From the NCBI RefSeq assembly GCF_900101045.1, contig NZ_FNFN01000002.1, positions 124,001 to 188,000 on the forward strand: a stretch of 64,000 nt of DNA, in the 5' to 3' direction. A model generated the notes under the pieces. It searched no databases. It had not been told where the DNA came from and was given only the letters and a program-made list of their open reading frames with translations. Positions 24,469 to 33,327 of the stretch are shown piece after piece. Source of the stretch: Nocardioides sp. YR527. Lineage in GTDB: Bacteria > Actinomycetota > Actinomycetes > Propionibacteriales > Nocardioidaceae. How positions within the stretch are numbered: the first letter of the stretch is position 1; the number at the start of each line of letters is the position of its first letter. The translations under genes and the position numbers were made by a program.

Positions 24469-26184
24469 TCAGCCCTTCACCTTCGCGCCCATGATCTCGC
24501 CGTACTCGACCCCGAGGACCGACGGGTCGCCGTCCTTCGGCACCAGCACCGCGACCATCACCGCTGTCCGGATCGACAGGTTCTTGCCCGCCTGGCTGCG
24601 GAACTGGTCGAAGGGCGGGTTCCACTCCCACTCGGTTCCCTGGCCGCCGACGATGCTGTCGACGGTGAACTCCAGCATCGCGAACACGCCCTCGGACGTC
24701 TGCACCATCCGAGGTCCGGTCTCGTCGAACGGCTCCACCGTCGTCTTGACCGTGTCCACACCCATCTCCGCGACGTACGCGTCCATCTCGCGCCGCGGCG
24801 CCCGGAGCTTCTTGAACCCGGCGAGGCCCTCGACTCTCTGGGGCTTGCCGAGGTACGCGTCGATCTCGTCGGCGACGTCTTGGACCCGCTTCGCGTCCGC
24901 AGCGGAGACCGGAGCGGCGCCCTCGACCTCGCTGGGGATGGCACTCGCCTTGACCTTGACCTCGCCACGGTGCTTCCAGGGCGAGAGGGCGTCCTGCTGC
25001 TCGTAGACCGCCAGCGGAGACCTCCGGTCGCCGCCGTTGAGCTCCACGATGGCCCACATCGGATACTCGCCGAGTCGCACCGACCAGACCCGGCCCGCAT
25101 GCGCGTTGAAGGTGCGCGAGCGCTGCTTGTAGCCGGTGGCCTCGGCCGCGACCGTCGCGGCCTGGAACATGGCGAGCATGGGGCCGGTCGCGGCCTGGTC
25201 CCACGCCTCGACCTTCCACTTCCCGCGTCCGTTGGCTCTGATGGCCTTGTTGCTGCGCGCGTTCCAGTCCCGCATCACAACGCCGACGTCGTCGCTCGGC
25301 AACGAGACCTTGCTCGCCTGCTCGGGCTCGACGGCGGCGGGTATCGAGCATCCGGCGAGCGAGAACGTCAGCAGGCCGATGCCCGCCGCCACCCCCAGGC
25401 GACGGTAGAGCCCGCCCGCCGGCGGACGGGGCGCGGGCGGGCGGACCAGGGCGGGTCCCGTCACGACGGGCCGAGCCGGCTGCGCCAGATGGCCGGCGGG
25501 GTGGGCAGGGTGGACGTACGAGACCTGCGGAAGCGGCGGCTGCCACTCGTCCGGGCGCTCACGCTTCCCGGTCAGCAACAGGACGACCGCGCCGACCAGC
25601 AGCAGCGCACCGAAGCCGGCGATGCTCAGCGCGACCATGAAGATCCCGTCGAGCCGGTATCCGAAGGCGAGCTTGATCGGCGAACCGTCGCGGCTCGCGG
25701 CCAGGAACGAGACCGGCTCCCCGGTGAGCGTCACGTTCAGCTCCTGGGTGCCGGAGCCCGACACCTTCTCGTGCCACCACGGCGCCTGCGAGGCATCCGG
25801 CACCTCCTTCCCCGAACCGGCCGCGCCGCTGACCCTGGTCAGCGGGGTCTTGGCGATCTCGACGGCGTTCGTGCCCTGGACGACGTCGAGCACGTCGACC
25901 GGGTTGCCGACGCCGACGTACGACTCCCCCAGCGCCTCCACGCGTACGGTGACCGGGAGCCGGTCGAAGGCGAACGCCTCCGGAGTGGAGTACGCCGCAC
26001 CCTGCTCGATCGGGGTCTCCTTGCCCATCACGACGTCGTCGGGCCCGGCGGCGATCGCCAGGCCTGCTCCGACAAGAAGGAGTGGTGCGCCGAGCAGGCC
26101 GAGGAACACCGACAGGACGACCCTGCCGCCGTTCCTCGGCCGACCGGAATCAGCGATCACGGGTGCGTACGTTGCCGAGCTCAT
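24469..26184 (-). CDS. Membrane protein with internal lipobox-like segment, unknown function
   Basis: 571 residues. Helix 1 at about 20-45, an extracytoplasmic domain to about 175, helix 2 near 180-205, a Pro/His/Ala-rich linker, then RRLGVAAGIGLLTFSLAGCS near 270-290, which looks like a lipoprotein signal in the middle of the chain. The C-terminal ~280 residues form a soluble domain ending GAKVKG. It looks like a membrane protein joined to a lipoprotein. No family recognised. The start ATG 26182-26184 precedes the first helix. Confidence 0.6.
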   Translation of the reverse strand: MSSATYAPVIADSGRPRNGGRVVLSVFLGLLGAPLLLVGAGLAIAAGPDDVVMGKETPIEQGAAYSTPEAFAFDRLPVTVRVEALGESYVGVGNPVDVLDVVQGTNAVEIAKTPLTRVSGAAGSGKEVPDASQAPWWHEKVSGSGTQELNVTLTGEPVSFLAASRDGSPIKLAFGYRLDGIFMVALSIAGFGALLLVGAVVLLLTGKRERPDEWQPPLPQVSYVHPAHPAGHLAQPARPVVTGPALVRPPAPRPPAGGLYRRLGVAAGIGLLTFSLAGCSIPAAVEPEQASKVSLPSDDVGVVMRDWNARSNKAIRANGRGKWKVEAWDQAATGPMLAMFQAATVAAEATGYKQRSRTFNAHAGRVWSVRLGEYPMWAIVELNGGDRRSPLAVYEQQDALSPWKHRGEVKVKASAIPSEVEGAAPVSAADAKRVQDVADEIDAYLGKPQRVEGLAGFKKLRAPRREMDAYVAEMGVDTVKTTVEPFDETGPRMVQTSEGVFAMLEFTVDSIVGGQGTEWEWNPPFDQFRSQAGKNLSIRTAVMVAVLVPKDGDPSVLGVEYGEIMGAKVKG

Positions 26185-26424
26185 CGAGGCCTTCTGAGTG
26201 GGGGTCCCGAGAAGAGGACGCGGCAATCTAGCGTGCTCGGCGCACTCCGAGAAGCGAATAACCCAACCGGGCATCGTATTACCGGGCGGTATGGAACGTT
26301 TACCTTGACTTGGTAACCACCATGCCGTGTCGCAGGAACCTCCAGCCACTGAGTATCCCTAGCGTCGTGGAGCGCACGTGGACGTGTCGAAGCGAGAGTT
26401 GTCGACTCATAGACCGCGTTGCGC

Positions 26425-26438
26425 TCAATTCGAATTGA
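26425..26438. promoter_or_regulatory. Palindromic operator TCAATTCGAATTGA, copy 1
   Basis: Perfect 14-bp AT-rich palindrome in a GC-rich background, 17 bp before the ATG of the secreted protein gene; the identical sequence stands at the same position before the paralogue (27308-27321). Likely a repressor site overlapping the 5' leader. Confidence 0.6.
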
Positions 26439-26454
26439 CGACGAAAGGTATGAA

Positions 26455-27003
26455 ATGAGCAAGAAGACAGGGCTGCTCCGCCGCGCCGCGGCCGTCGCCG
26501 CCTTCTCGGGTGTCGCCTTCGCACTGACCATGGGAGGAGCCGAGGCCGCTCCGGTCACCGCTGACACCACCACTGCCGTCAGCACCGCGACGTCGGACCT
26601 CTCGCCCTCGAGCCAGAAGGCCTGGGAGGACTTCATCCTCGGCGGCTCGTACATCACCGGCGGCGCTGCCCAGATGGTCAGCGGTGCCTGGGTCGGCGCT
26701 CCTGGCCTGATCCTCGCCGGCGCCACCGGCTCCCCGATCACCCCGGAGCAGGCTGCGGCCTGGGCTAACTGGGACGAGGGCGGGCAGAAGATCGGCGAGG
26801 GTGCCGCGATGATGGTCGCGGGTGCCTACGTCGGCGCGCCGGGCATCATCCTGGACCAGATCGCGGGCGGGGCGACCCCCAGCGACCTGTCGCCGGCCGA
26901 GCTCGAGCAGGTCTCGTTCCTCATCCCGCAGGACAGCCCGGCGCTCGACGGTGTCGCCACCGACCAGATCCCGAACCCGATGGCTCCGTTCGGGTCCCTC
27001 TGA
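26455..27003 (+). CDS. Secreted protein of unknown function, tandem paralogue 1
   Basis: 182 residues. Signal peptide MSKKTGLLRRAAAVAAFSGV with likely cleavage after AEA. The mature part contains an internal duplication: MVSGAWVGAPGLILAGATG and MVAGAYVGAPGIILDQIAGG, each followed by a P-x-Q/E-rich segment, plus an N-terminal LSPSSQKAW motif. It has no Cys. The C-terminus is IPNPMAPFGSL. GAAAGG-type site GAAAGG at 26443-26448. The strong signal peptide identity to the next gene and shared control signals show a recent duplication. Small Gly/Ala-rich, possibly membrane-active or surface protein; function unknown. Confidence 0.82.
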   Translation: MSKKTGLLRRAAAVAAFSGVAFALTMGGAEAAPVTADTTTAVSTATSDLSPSSQKAWEDFILGGSYITGGAAQMVSGAWVGAPGLILAGATGSPITPEQAAAWANWDEGGQKIGEGAAMMVAGAYVGAPGIILDQIAGGATPSDLSPAELEQVSFLIPQDSPALDGVATDQIPNPMAPFGSL

Positions 27004-27066
27004 GCGTCGACATGACGACCGCCGACCGACCGTAGCTCCCACCACGATCCGATCGGCGCCGTCCCC

Positions 27067-27109
27067 CAGATGGCCCTGGTCGTGCCCGCGTGCACGACCG
27101 GGCCATCTG
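27067..27109 (+). terminator. Terminator of paralogue 1
   Basis: Arms CAGATGGCCCTGGTCGTGC and GCACGACCGGGCCATCTG pair over 18 bp with one bulged T and a 6-nt loop. It resembles the terminator of paralogue 2 in arm sequence (CAG-TGGCCCTGG). Confidence 0.75.
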
Positions 27110-27307
27110 CGCATTTACGCACGTTCAGACAAGAACGTTGCAGGTTGGCGAAAATTACGTCATTACATTTCATTCGTCACTAGTTGACATGAAAACAGCC
27201 GTGTCGACATGCCGTGATGAACGTTGGTCCTCTTAGCATCACTTCCCGGACGCGAACGTATCGATACTCGCGTTATCGATCCGGGGGTCGCGTCCGTGCG
27301 TGATGTT
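27110..27307. other. Regulatory spacer between the secreted paralogues
   Basis: No gene. It contains TTGACA (27184-27189) as a possible -35 box, the 9-mer CATGCCGTG also present before paralogue 1, the palindrome GTATCGATAC, and a 9-bp inverted repeat CGGACGCGA (27247-27255) / TCGCGTCCG (27288-27296). GC content is lower than in its surroundings. Confidence 0.45.
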
Positions 27308-27321
27308 TCAATTCGAATTGA
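27308..27321. promoter_or_regulatory. Palindromic operator TCAATTCGAATTGA, copy 2
   Basis: Identical to 26425-26438 and 18 bp before the ATG of the second paralogue. Conservation of an AT-rich 14-mer in otherwise diverged upstream DNA implies function. Confidence 0.6.
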
Positions 27322-27338
27322 TCGATGAAAGGTACGAA

Positions 27339-27905
27339 ATGAACATGAAGACAGGGCTGCTCCGCCGCGCCGCGGCCGTCGCCGCCTTCTCGGGTGTCGC
27401 ACTCGCACTGACCACGGGTACCGCCAACGCAGCCGACGGCACCCACCACAACCGCACCGAGGCCGAGTGCATCGCGGAGAACTCCTCCGGCGCCTCGGAC
27501 CTCTCGCCCTCGAGCCAGAAGGCCTGGGCCAGCTTCATCTGTGGCGCCGGCCAGGCCACCGGCGGCGCCGCTCGCATGGTCAGCGGCGCCTGGGTCGGCG
27601 CCCCGGGCCTCATCCTGATGGGTGCCACCGGCGACGAGCTGAGCCCCGCGCAGAAGAAGGCCTGGGTGAACTGGGACGGCGGCGCGCACCAGGTCGGCAA
27701 CGGTGCCGCTCTGGTCGTCTCCGGCGCCTACGTCGGTGCGCCCGGCATCGTGATGGACAAGATCATGGGCGGCGCCATGCCGTCCGAGCTGTCCGACAGC
27801 GAGCTGGACCAGGTCTCGTTCCTGCTCCCGATGGACAACGCGGCTCTCGACGGCCTCCCGGTCGGCGCGGTCCCGAACCCGATGGCTCCTCTCGGCGGTT
27901 TCTGA
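27339..27905 (+). CDS. Secreted protein of unknown function, tandem paralogue 2
   Basis: 188 residues. Signal peptide MNMKTGLLRRAAAVAAFSGV, nearly identical to paralogue 1, cleaved near ANA-AD. Same architecture: LSPSSQKAW, MVSGAWVGAPGLILMGATG, then VVSGAYVGAPGIVMDKIMGG and C-terminus VPNPMAPLGGF. It differs by a His/Asn/Thr-rich insert after the signal and by two Cys (AECIAEN and FICGAG) that could form a disulfide. GAAAGG (27327-27332) precedes the ATG. Function unknown. Confidence 0.82.
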   Translation: MNMKTGLLRRAAAVAAFSGVALALTTGTANAADGTHHNRTEAECIAENSSGASDLSPSSQKAWASFICGAGQATGGAARMVSGAWVGAPGLILMGATGDELSPAQKKAWVNWDGGAHQVGNGAALVVSGAYVGAPGIVMDKIMGGAMPSELSDSELDQVSFLLPMDNAALDGLPVGAVPNPMAPLGGF

Positions 27906-27961
27906 GCCAGCTGACCAGAGCTGAGTGATCACCCCCTACCGATCTGCTCGGCAACGTCACA

Positions 27962-28005
27962 CAGGTGGCCCTGGGCGTGCACACGTGCACACTCAGGGCC
28001 ACCTG
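27962..28005 (+). terminator. Terminator of paralogue 2
   Basis: CAGGTGGCCCTG (27962-27973) and CAGGGCCACCTG (27994-28005) form a perfect 12-bp stem; the loop holds GTGCACACGTGCAC. CACGTTTTC follows, giving a U-run. Confidence 0.8.
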
Positions 28006-28022
28006 CACGTTTTCGGTCAGGC

Positions 28023-29189
28023 TCAGTCGTACGCCAACGGCTCCTCGATCACGTCCATCACCGCTCTGGCGATCCAGTAGTGGCGGCCGCCGCGGCCCGA
28101 CCGGCCGGCGGCCTCGATCCACCCGCGCCGCTCGGCGTCCTGGATCAGGTTGCGCGCACCCTGGTTGGTCAGGCCGGTCGCGTCCTGGACGCGCTTGACG
28201 GTCAGGTAGGGGTTGGCGAACAGCAGCGTGACCAGCCCGGACAGGTTGGCGCGCGAGGTGGCGGCCTCGTCGAGATAGCTCTCCCGGAGCGCGACCAGAC
28301 GCTCGGACCTGGTGCTGGCGTCCTCGGCCGAGCGACGCACCGCGGTGAGGAAGAACTGCAGCCACTCCTGCATCTCGCCCCGCTCCCGGACGCTCTGCAG
28401 CCGCTGGTAGTAGGTCTGGCGATGGGCCTCGATGTAGCCCGAGAGATAGAGCAGCGGCGTGGACATCCGCCCCTCCTCCATCAGCATGAGGTTGATCAGC
28501 AGCCGCCCGATGCGCCCGTTGCCGTCGAGGAACGGGTGGATCGTCTCGAACTGGTAGTGCATCAGCGCGCACCGCACCAGCGTCGGGCTGAGGTCGGGGA
28601 CGTTGACGTACGCCTCCCAGTCGGCGATCAGCTCGGGCAGGTCGGGCGGGAGGGGCGGGACGTACGCGGCGGTCGTGGGGTCGTCGGTCGGCGACCCGAC
28701 CCAGACCGGCATCCGCCGGAACTCACCGGGGTGGCGCTCGTGCCCCCGGACGCCGGTGAGGAGGGTCTTGTGGAGCTCGAGGACGAGCCGTTGGCTGAGC
28801 GGCCAGCTCTTGATGAGCTCGAAGCCCTGGCGGGTCGCGGCGAGGTAGGCCTTCACCTCGGCGACGTCCTCGCTCCTGGTCGCCTGACCGCTGACCTCGT
28901 CCTGGAGGACCTCCTCCAGGGAGGTCTGGGTGCCCTCGATCCGGGAGGAGGCGACCGCCTCCTGGGTCAGGTAGGGCCCGATCAGCAGCTCGGGATCCTG
29001 GATCAGCGCACTCACTCCCTGGAGGCGCCCCAGCGCGGCGTCGGCGTCCGAGAGCGCCTTCACGGTGAGTGGCTGTAACGCCAGGTCACGCGGGATGTGG
29101 GCGGGTCGGTAGTACCAGTAGGCCCACTTGTTCCCCGGCTCACGGGTCGCCCTGCCGAACTGCGGAGCGTCGTACCTCTCCGGATCCAT
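28023..29189 (-). CDS. Fic family protein (class II, autoinhibited AMP-transferase)
   Basis: 388 residues. The Fic motif HPFLDGNGRIGR is complete at about 218-229, so the protein can probably transfer AMP (or another nucleotide moiety) to a target hydroxyl. An N-terminal inhibitory helix SSRIEG (81-86) fits the (S/T)xxxE(G/N) consensus, making it class II. The C-terminal ~100 residues look like a winged-helix domain (YLTVKRVQDATGLTNQGARN). No antitoxin gene is adjacent. It stands alone, divergent from the glycosidase-like gene. Confidence 0.9.
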   Translation of the reverse strand: MDPERYDAPQFGRATREPGNKWAYWYYRPAHIPRDLALQPLTVKALSDADAALGRLQGVSALIQDPELLIGPYLTQEAVASSRIEGTQTSLEEVLQDEVSGQATRSEDVAEVKAYLAATRQGFELIKSWPLSQRLVLELHKTLLTGVRGHERHPGEFRRMPVWVGSPTDDPTTAAYVPPLPPDLPELIADWEAYVNVPDLSPTLVRCALMHYQFETIHPFLDGNGRIGRLLINLMLMEEGRMSTPLLYLSGYIEAHRQTYYQRLQSVRERGEMQEWLQFFLTAVRRSAEDASTRSERLVALRESYLDEAATSRANLSGLVTLLFANPYLTVKRVQDATGLTNQGARNLIQDAERRGWIEAAGRSGRGGRHYWIARAVMDVIEEPLAYD

Positions 29190-29223
29190 GACCGGTCAAC
29201 TTACCACTCAGAGATCATTTGAG

Positions 29224-29247
29224 TTGGAAGTTGACGGGAACTTCCAA
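29224..29247. promoter_or_regulatory. Inverted-repeat operator between fic and the membrane glycosidase gene
   Basis: TTGGAAGTT (29224-29232) and AACTTCCAA (29239-29247) are perfect 9-bp arms around GACGGG; an extra half-site CTTGGAAGC follows at 29254-29262. It lies in the 110-bp divergent intergenic region. Confidence 0.55.
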
Positions 29248-29299
29248 GCGCCTCTTGGAAGCTGCCCGCCAACATCCAACCGTCCCCTACGATCCACGC

Positions 29300-32269
29300 G
29301 TGAGAACGCGTGCTCGACGGGCACCGGCGATCCTGATCGCCTCGCTCGTCCTCCTGCTGGCGGTCGGTTTCGTGCTCGCCACGCAGGTCTCCGGCTTCCT
29401 CGGGATCAGCGCCGAGCCGGTCGCGGCAGCGCCCGAGACGGCGAGCGTCGCACTGGCACGGACGGCGACCGCACCCACCGTCGGCCGGGTACAGCTGGCC
29501 GAGGGCGCGAGTCCCCGGGTCCGGCACGCGGCCGCGGCATTCCAGAAGGCGGTCGACGGCTCCGGAGCCGAGGCCGAGGGCACGCTGTCCGTGACGACCG
29601 GGACCGACCTCGGCGAGGGCGCCGGGCCTGAGGCCTACCGGGCCACGAGCGACGGCCCCGACATCCAGCTCGAGGCCGCCGACGCGGCGGGCGCGGCAGC
29701 CGGGCTCTTCCAGCTGGCCGACCGAGTACGCACGGCCCGCCCGCTCCTCACGCCCGGCGAGGACGGCGAGGTGCAGCAGCCGGACCTTCCGCTGCGCCTC
29801 GTCGACAAGGGCGCGGCCGGCGTTCCCGGGACGGCCGCCGACTGGCGTACGGGCGAGGAGTACTCGCACAACAGCGGCCAGTTCGCCGACGCGATCCTCT
29901 CGGACGCACCGTTCGTCGACACCGAGGCGCTCGCCGAGGACGCCGAGCAGTTCCGGACGTACGTCGATCATCAGCTCGCCCGGGGCTACAACGGCATCGT
30001 CATGCCCGGATTCCTCGAGTACGTCACGTTCGACCGCTTCGGGGACGGCGACGAGATCTACCCGACCGCCGAGGATCCGCACGTCGGCAGGGCGCTCGCG
30101 ATGCGCGAGCACTTCGGCTCGATGTGGCGGTACGCCCACGATGCCGGGATGAGGGTCTACCTCGGTACCGACATGCTCGCCCTGTCCACGCCGCTCCAGC
30201 GCTACCTCGACGAGCACGATCTCGACGCCGAGGACCCCGAGCTCTGGGACATCTACGCCGCCGGGCTCGAGGAGCTCCTCGCCGAGATGCCCTACGTCGA
30301 CGGGCTGATGATCCGCATCGGCGAGGGCGGCCGGATCTACCAGCTGCCCGGCTGGGACTACTGGTCGCAGATCGCGGTCACGACGCCCACGGCGGTCAAG
30401 GCGATGCTCGACGCGTTCACGACCGTCGCCGAGCGCCAGGATCGAGAGATCATCTTCCGGACCTGGAGCGTCGGCGTCGGCGCGGTCGGCGACCTGCACA
30501 CCAACCCCGCCTCGTACGAGGAGGTTCTCGGTGACGTGCACAGCGATGCGCTGATCGTCTCGACGAAGCACGTCGCCGGCGACTTCTACTCGTTCCTCCC
30601 GCTCAACCCGACCCTCGAGGTCGGCGGCCATCGGCGCCTCGTCGAGATGCAGAGCCGGCGCGAGTTCGAGGGGTTCGGGGCGCTCCCGAACGACCTCACC
30701 GCCGCCTACTCGGCGGCCCTGACCCACCTGGTCAGGACGAATCCCGACATCGAGGGGGTGTGGACCTGGAACCAGGACGGCGGCCCGATCCACGCCGGGC
30801 CACGGACCCTCTACCTCCGCGAGGGCCTCTGGCAGCTGTGGGACCTGAACTCGTACGCAGCATCCCGGCTCGCCTGGGACACCTCGGCCGATCCGGGCGA
30901 GATCACCGCCGACTGGGCGCGCGAGACGTTCAGCTCGGACCCGGCCACGGTGCGGGCGATCGGGGAGGCGATGGCGCTCTCGCGCGAGGCGGTGCTCGGC
31001 GGGCTCTACATCCCGCCGTTCGCCGAGAACCAGGTGCGCGCGCTCGGGCTCGAGATCCCGCCCCAGACCTGGCTGTTCGAGTGGGACATCGTCACTGGGG
31101 ACACGGCCGTCCTCAGCAGCGTCTACGCGATCAGCAAGGACCGCCTCGACGAGGCGGCCGAAGGCGGCCGGGACGCGATCGAGACGGCCGAGTCGATGCG
31201 GCGGATCATCGCCGGGACCGATCCGTCGACCTGGCGCGATCCGGCGCTGCGTACGGATCTCCTGGCCTCGATCGACTACGAGATCAACCTGTTCCGGGTC
31301 CTCAGCGACTACCGCGCGATGACGATGTACCACGTCGAATGGCTCGACACCGGCTCGTCGGACGCGCGCGAACGATGGCAGTCGGCACGGGCGGCGTTCG
31401 AGAAGTCCCGCGCGTCTCACGTGGCGACCTACGGCGACGACCAGGCCCACCCCGCCTTCCAGTTCACCGCCGCCGACATCGGCGCGACGCGGGCCGACCG
31501 GGATCCGGCGATGGCCTGGCTCGCGCGTGGGCTGCTCGTGCTCGCCCTGGCCGGGCTGATCCTGGTCAGGCCGCTGCGGATCGCGGTGACTCGGCCGTGG
31601 CGGTTGGGCCGGGCGTTGCGGGAGGTACCGCCGCGACGCTGGGAGCGGACGGCGGTCCTGGTCCTACCCCTCGTGGTGCTGGTTCTCGGCCGGGCGACGC
31701 TGACGTGGTTCGCGGCGCCTGCGCATCTCGTCGTCACGCTGGGCGCCTGGTTGCTGTTCGCGTTGACGCTACGGCTCCTGATCGGGCGTCGCGACCCCTT
31801 CGCGCTCTGGGCGGTCATCGGCGGGATCGTCCTGGTCAGGTCGGTGATCCTGACGGCCGCCCTCGCCAACCGCGGACCGGGGCGCTACTGGTTCCTCTTC
31901 TGGACCGAGCCGGGCCCTCGGACGCTCTACATCACCGTCGCGTTCGCCGGATTCGGCCTGCTGTTCGTCGCCACGGCGCTGGCTCTGCGGAGTGCGTACG
32001 GGTTCACCCGTCGCCGAGCCGTCGGCAACGTCCTGATCGCGGCCGGTGCGCCTGTCGTCATCGGCGGCATGGGCGTCGCCTTGTTGGGCACCGAGCGTGC
32101 CCTGACGATCTGGAACGACCAGATGGCGCTCATCCCCTGGGGGCTCTCGCGCATCCTCGGCATCACCGTGCACCTCGGCATCCCGACGAGCCTGCCATGG
32201 TTCGCCGTCGGCTGTGGGGCGGCCGCCGCGCTGGTCGGGGTGGCCCTGAGCCTGGTCCGACGCAGCTAG
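29300..32269 (+). CDS. Large membrane protein with glycosidase-like extracellular domain
   Basis: 989 residues. One helix near the N-terminus (APAILIASLVLLLAVGFVLA), a ~700-residue extracytoplasmic part, and about six membrane helices in the last 250 residues. The middle resembles TIM-barrel glycosidases of the alpha-glucuronidase kind: an N-terminal alpha/beta domain, then GYNGIVMPGFLEYV, YVDGLMIRIGEGG, IIFRTWSVGVG, VSTKHVAGDFYSF and GVWTWNQDGG. Family and substrate are not secured. TACGAT lies seven bases before the GTG start, so the mRNA may be leaderless. The cpdA-like gene starts 10 bp after it. Confidence 0.6.
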   Translation: MRTRARRAPAILIASLVLLLAVGFVLATQVSGFLGISAEPVAAAPETASVALARTATAPTVGRVQLAEGASPRVRHAAAAFQKAVDGSGAEAEGTLSVTTGTDLGEGAGPEAYRATSDGPDIQLEAADAAGAAAGLFQLADRVRTARPLLTPGEDGEVQQPDLPLRLVDKGAAGVPGTAADWRTGEEYSHNSGQFADAILSDAPFVDTEALAEDAEQFRTYVDHQLARGYNGIVMPGFLEYVTFDRFGDGDEIYPTAEDPHVGRALAMREHFGSMWRYAHDAGMRVYLGTDMLALSTPLQRYLDEHDLDAEDPELWDIYAAGLEELLAEMPYVDGLMIRIGEGGRIYQLPGWDYWSQIAVTTPTAVKAMLDAFTTVAERQDREIIFRTWSVGVGAVGDLHTNPASYEEVLGDVHSDALIVSTKHVAGDFYSFLPLNPTLEVGGHRRLVEMQSRREFEGFGALPNDLTAAYSAALTHLVRTNPDIEGVWTWNQDGGPIHAGPRTLYLREGLWQLWDLNSYAASRLAWDTSADPGEITADWARETFSSDPATVRAIGEAMALSREAVLGGLYIPPFAENQVRALGLEIPPQTWLFEWDIVTGDTAVLSSVYAISKDRLDEAAEGGRDAIETAESMRRIIAGTDPSTWRDPALRTDLLASIDYEINLFRVLSDYRAMTMYHVEWLDTGSSDARERWQSARAAFEKSRASHVATYGDDQAHPAFQFTAADIGATRADRDPAMAWLARGLLVLALAGLILVRPLRIAVTRPWRLGRALREVPPRRWERTAVLVLPLVVLVLGRATLTWFAAPAHLVVTLGAWLLFALTLRLLIGRRDPFALWAVIGGIVLVRSVILTAALANRGPGRYWFLFWTEPGPRTLYITVAFAGFGLLFVATALALRSAYGFTRRRAVGNVLIAAGAPVVIGGMGVALLGTERALTIWNDQMALIPWGLSRILGITVHLGIPTSLPWFAVGCGAAAALVGVALSLVRRS

Positions 32270-32278
32270 TGTGAGTCC

Positions 32279-33232
32279 GTGCAGTTCGGTCAGTATCCGG
32301 CCCCGCGCCACACCATCGCCCACCTCTCCGACACCCATCTCTACGCCGGGGACGAGCGGCGCATCTACGGCAAGGTGGACCCCGCGCCCGGGTTCGAGCG
32401 GGCCCTGACGCGGCTGCGCGGGATGCCCACGCCGCCGCAGGCGATCGTCTTCACCGGCGACCTCGCCGACCTGGGCGAGCGCGGTGCCTACGTACGTCTT
32501 CGCGAGCAGGTGGAGCCGGTCGCTGCGGAGTTCGGCGCGGAGATCGTCTGGGTGATGGGCAACCACGACGAACGCGAGGTCTACTCCGAGGTGCTCTTCG
32601 GGTCGGCGTCGGAGGAGCCTCAGGACCGGGTCCACGAAGTGGACGGGCTGCGGATCATCGCCCTGGACAGCACCGTGCCCGGCTGGCACCACGGCGACAT
32701 CGACGACTCACAGCTCGAGTGGCTGGCCGGGGTGCTGAAGGAGCCCGCGCCTCACGGCACCCTGCTGACGATGCACCACCCGCCGGTGCCGCTCCCGCTC
32801 AACGAGGCCAGCTCGATCATCGAGCTCGACGGCCAGGACCGGCTCGCCCCGGTGCTGGCGGGCAGCGACGTACGCGCCATCCTGGCCGGTCACCTGCACT
32901 ACTCGACCAACACCACCTTCGCCGGCATCCCGGTCTCGGTCGCCTCCGCGAGCTGCTTCGCCGCCGCCCCCGCGACCGCCGACCGGTTCTCCTCGGCGGT
33001 CGCCGGCCACCAGGCGATCTCGCTGGTCCACCTCTACGACGAAGGCGCCGGTGGCGTCCCCGGTGCCCCGGTCGTGCACACCACCGTGCCCACCAGCGAG
33101 TCCCCCGAGGTCGCCGGCTTCCCGTCCTCGGTCGTCGAGAAGCTGGCCGCGATGACCGCCGCCGAGCGCCGCGACCTCTTCTCCCGCAAGGGCAAGGCCG
33201 CCCGCGCCCTGCGGCGTCAGCTCCGAGACTGA
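32279..33232 (+). CDS. cpdA: Class III cyclic-nucleotide phosphodiesterase, Rv0805-like
   Basis: 317 residues, calcineurin-like metallophosphoesterase. Metal-ligand motifs in order: HLSDTHLYAGDERRIYGKVD, FTGDLADLGE, VWVMGNHDER, MHHPPV, and LAGHLHYSTNTTFAGIPVSV. From memory the whole N-terminal 230 residues follow Mycobacterium tuberculosis Rv0805 closely, an enzyme that hydrolyses cAMP (and better 2',3'-cAMP). GTG start. It may be co-transcribed with the upstream membrane protein gene. Confidence 0.88.
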   Translation: MQFGQYPAPRHTIAHLSDTHLYAGDERRIYGKVDPAPGFERALTRLRGMPTPPQAIVFTGDLADLGERGAYVRLREQVEPVAAEFGAEIVWVMGNHDEREVYSEVLFGSASEEPQDRVHEVDGLRIIALDSTVPGWHHGDIDDSQLEWLAGVLKEPAPHGTLLTMHHPPVPLPLNEASSIIELDGQDRLAPVLAGSDVRAILAGHLHYSTNTTFAGIPVSVASASCFAAAPATADRFSSAVAGHQAISLVHLYDEGAGGVPGAPVVHTTVPTSESPEVAGFPSSVVEKLAAMTAAERRDLFSRKGKAARALRRQLRD

Positions 33233-33327
33233 CCCCGGCGGCCTCGATCTCCGACTCGAGGCTGATGTGGGCGTACGTCCGGGCCCGGAACGATGGCTGC
33301 GAAACGTCAACGACGACAGGAGCAGCC

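Noticed and set aside
29201..31450. A 749-codon minus-strand frame
   Set aside because: Shadow of the large membrane glycosidase-like gene; no start signal or domain.
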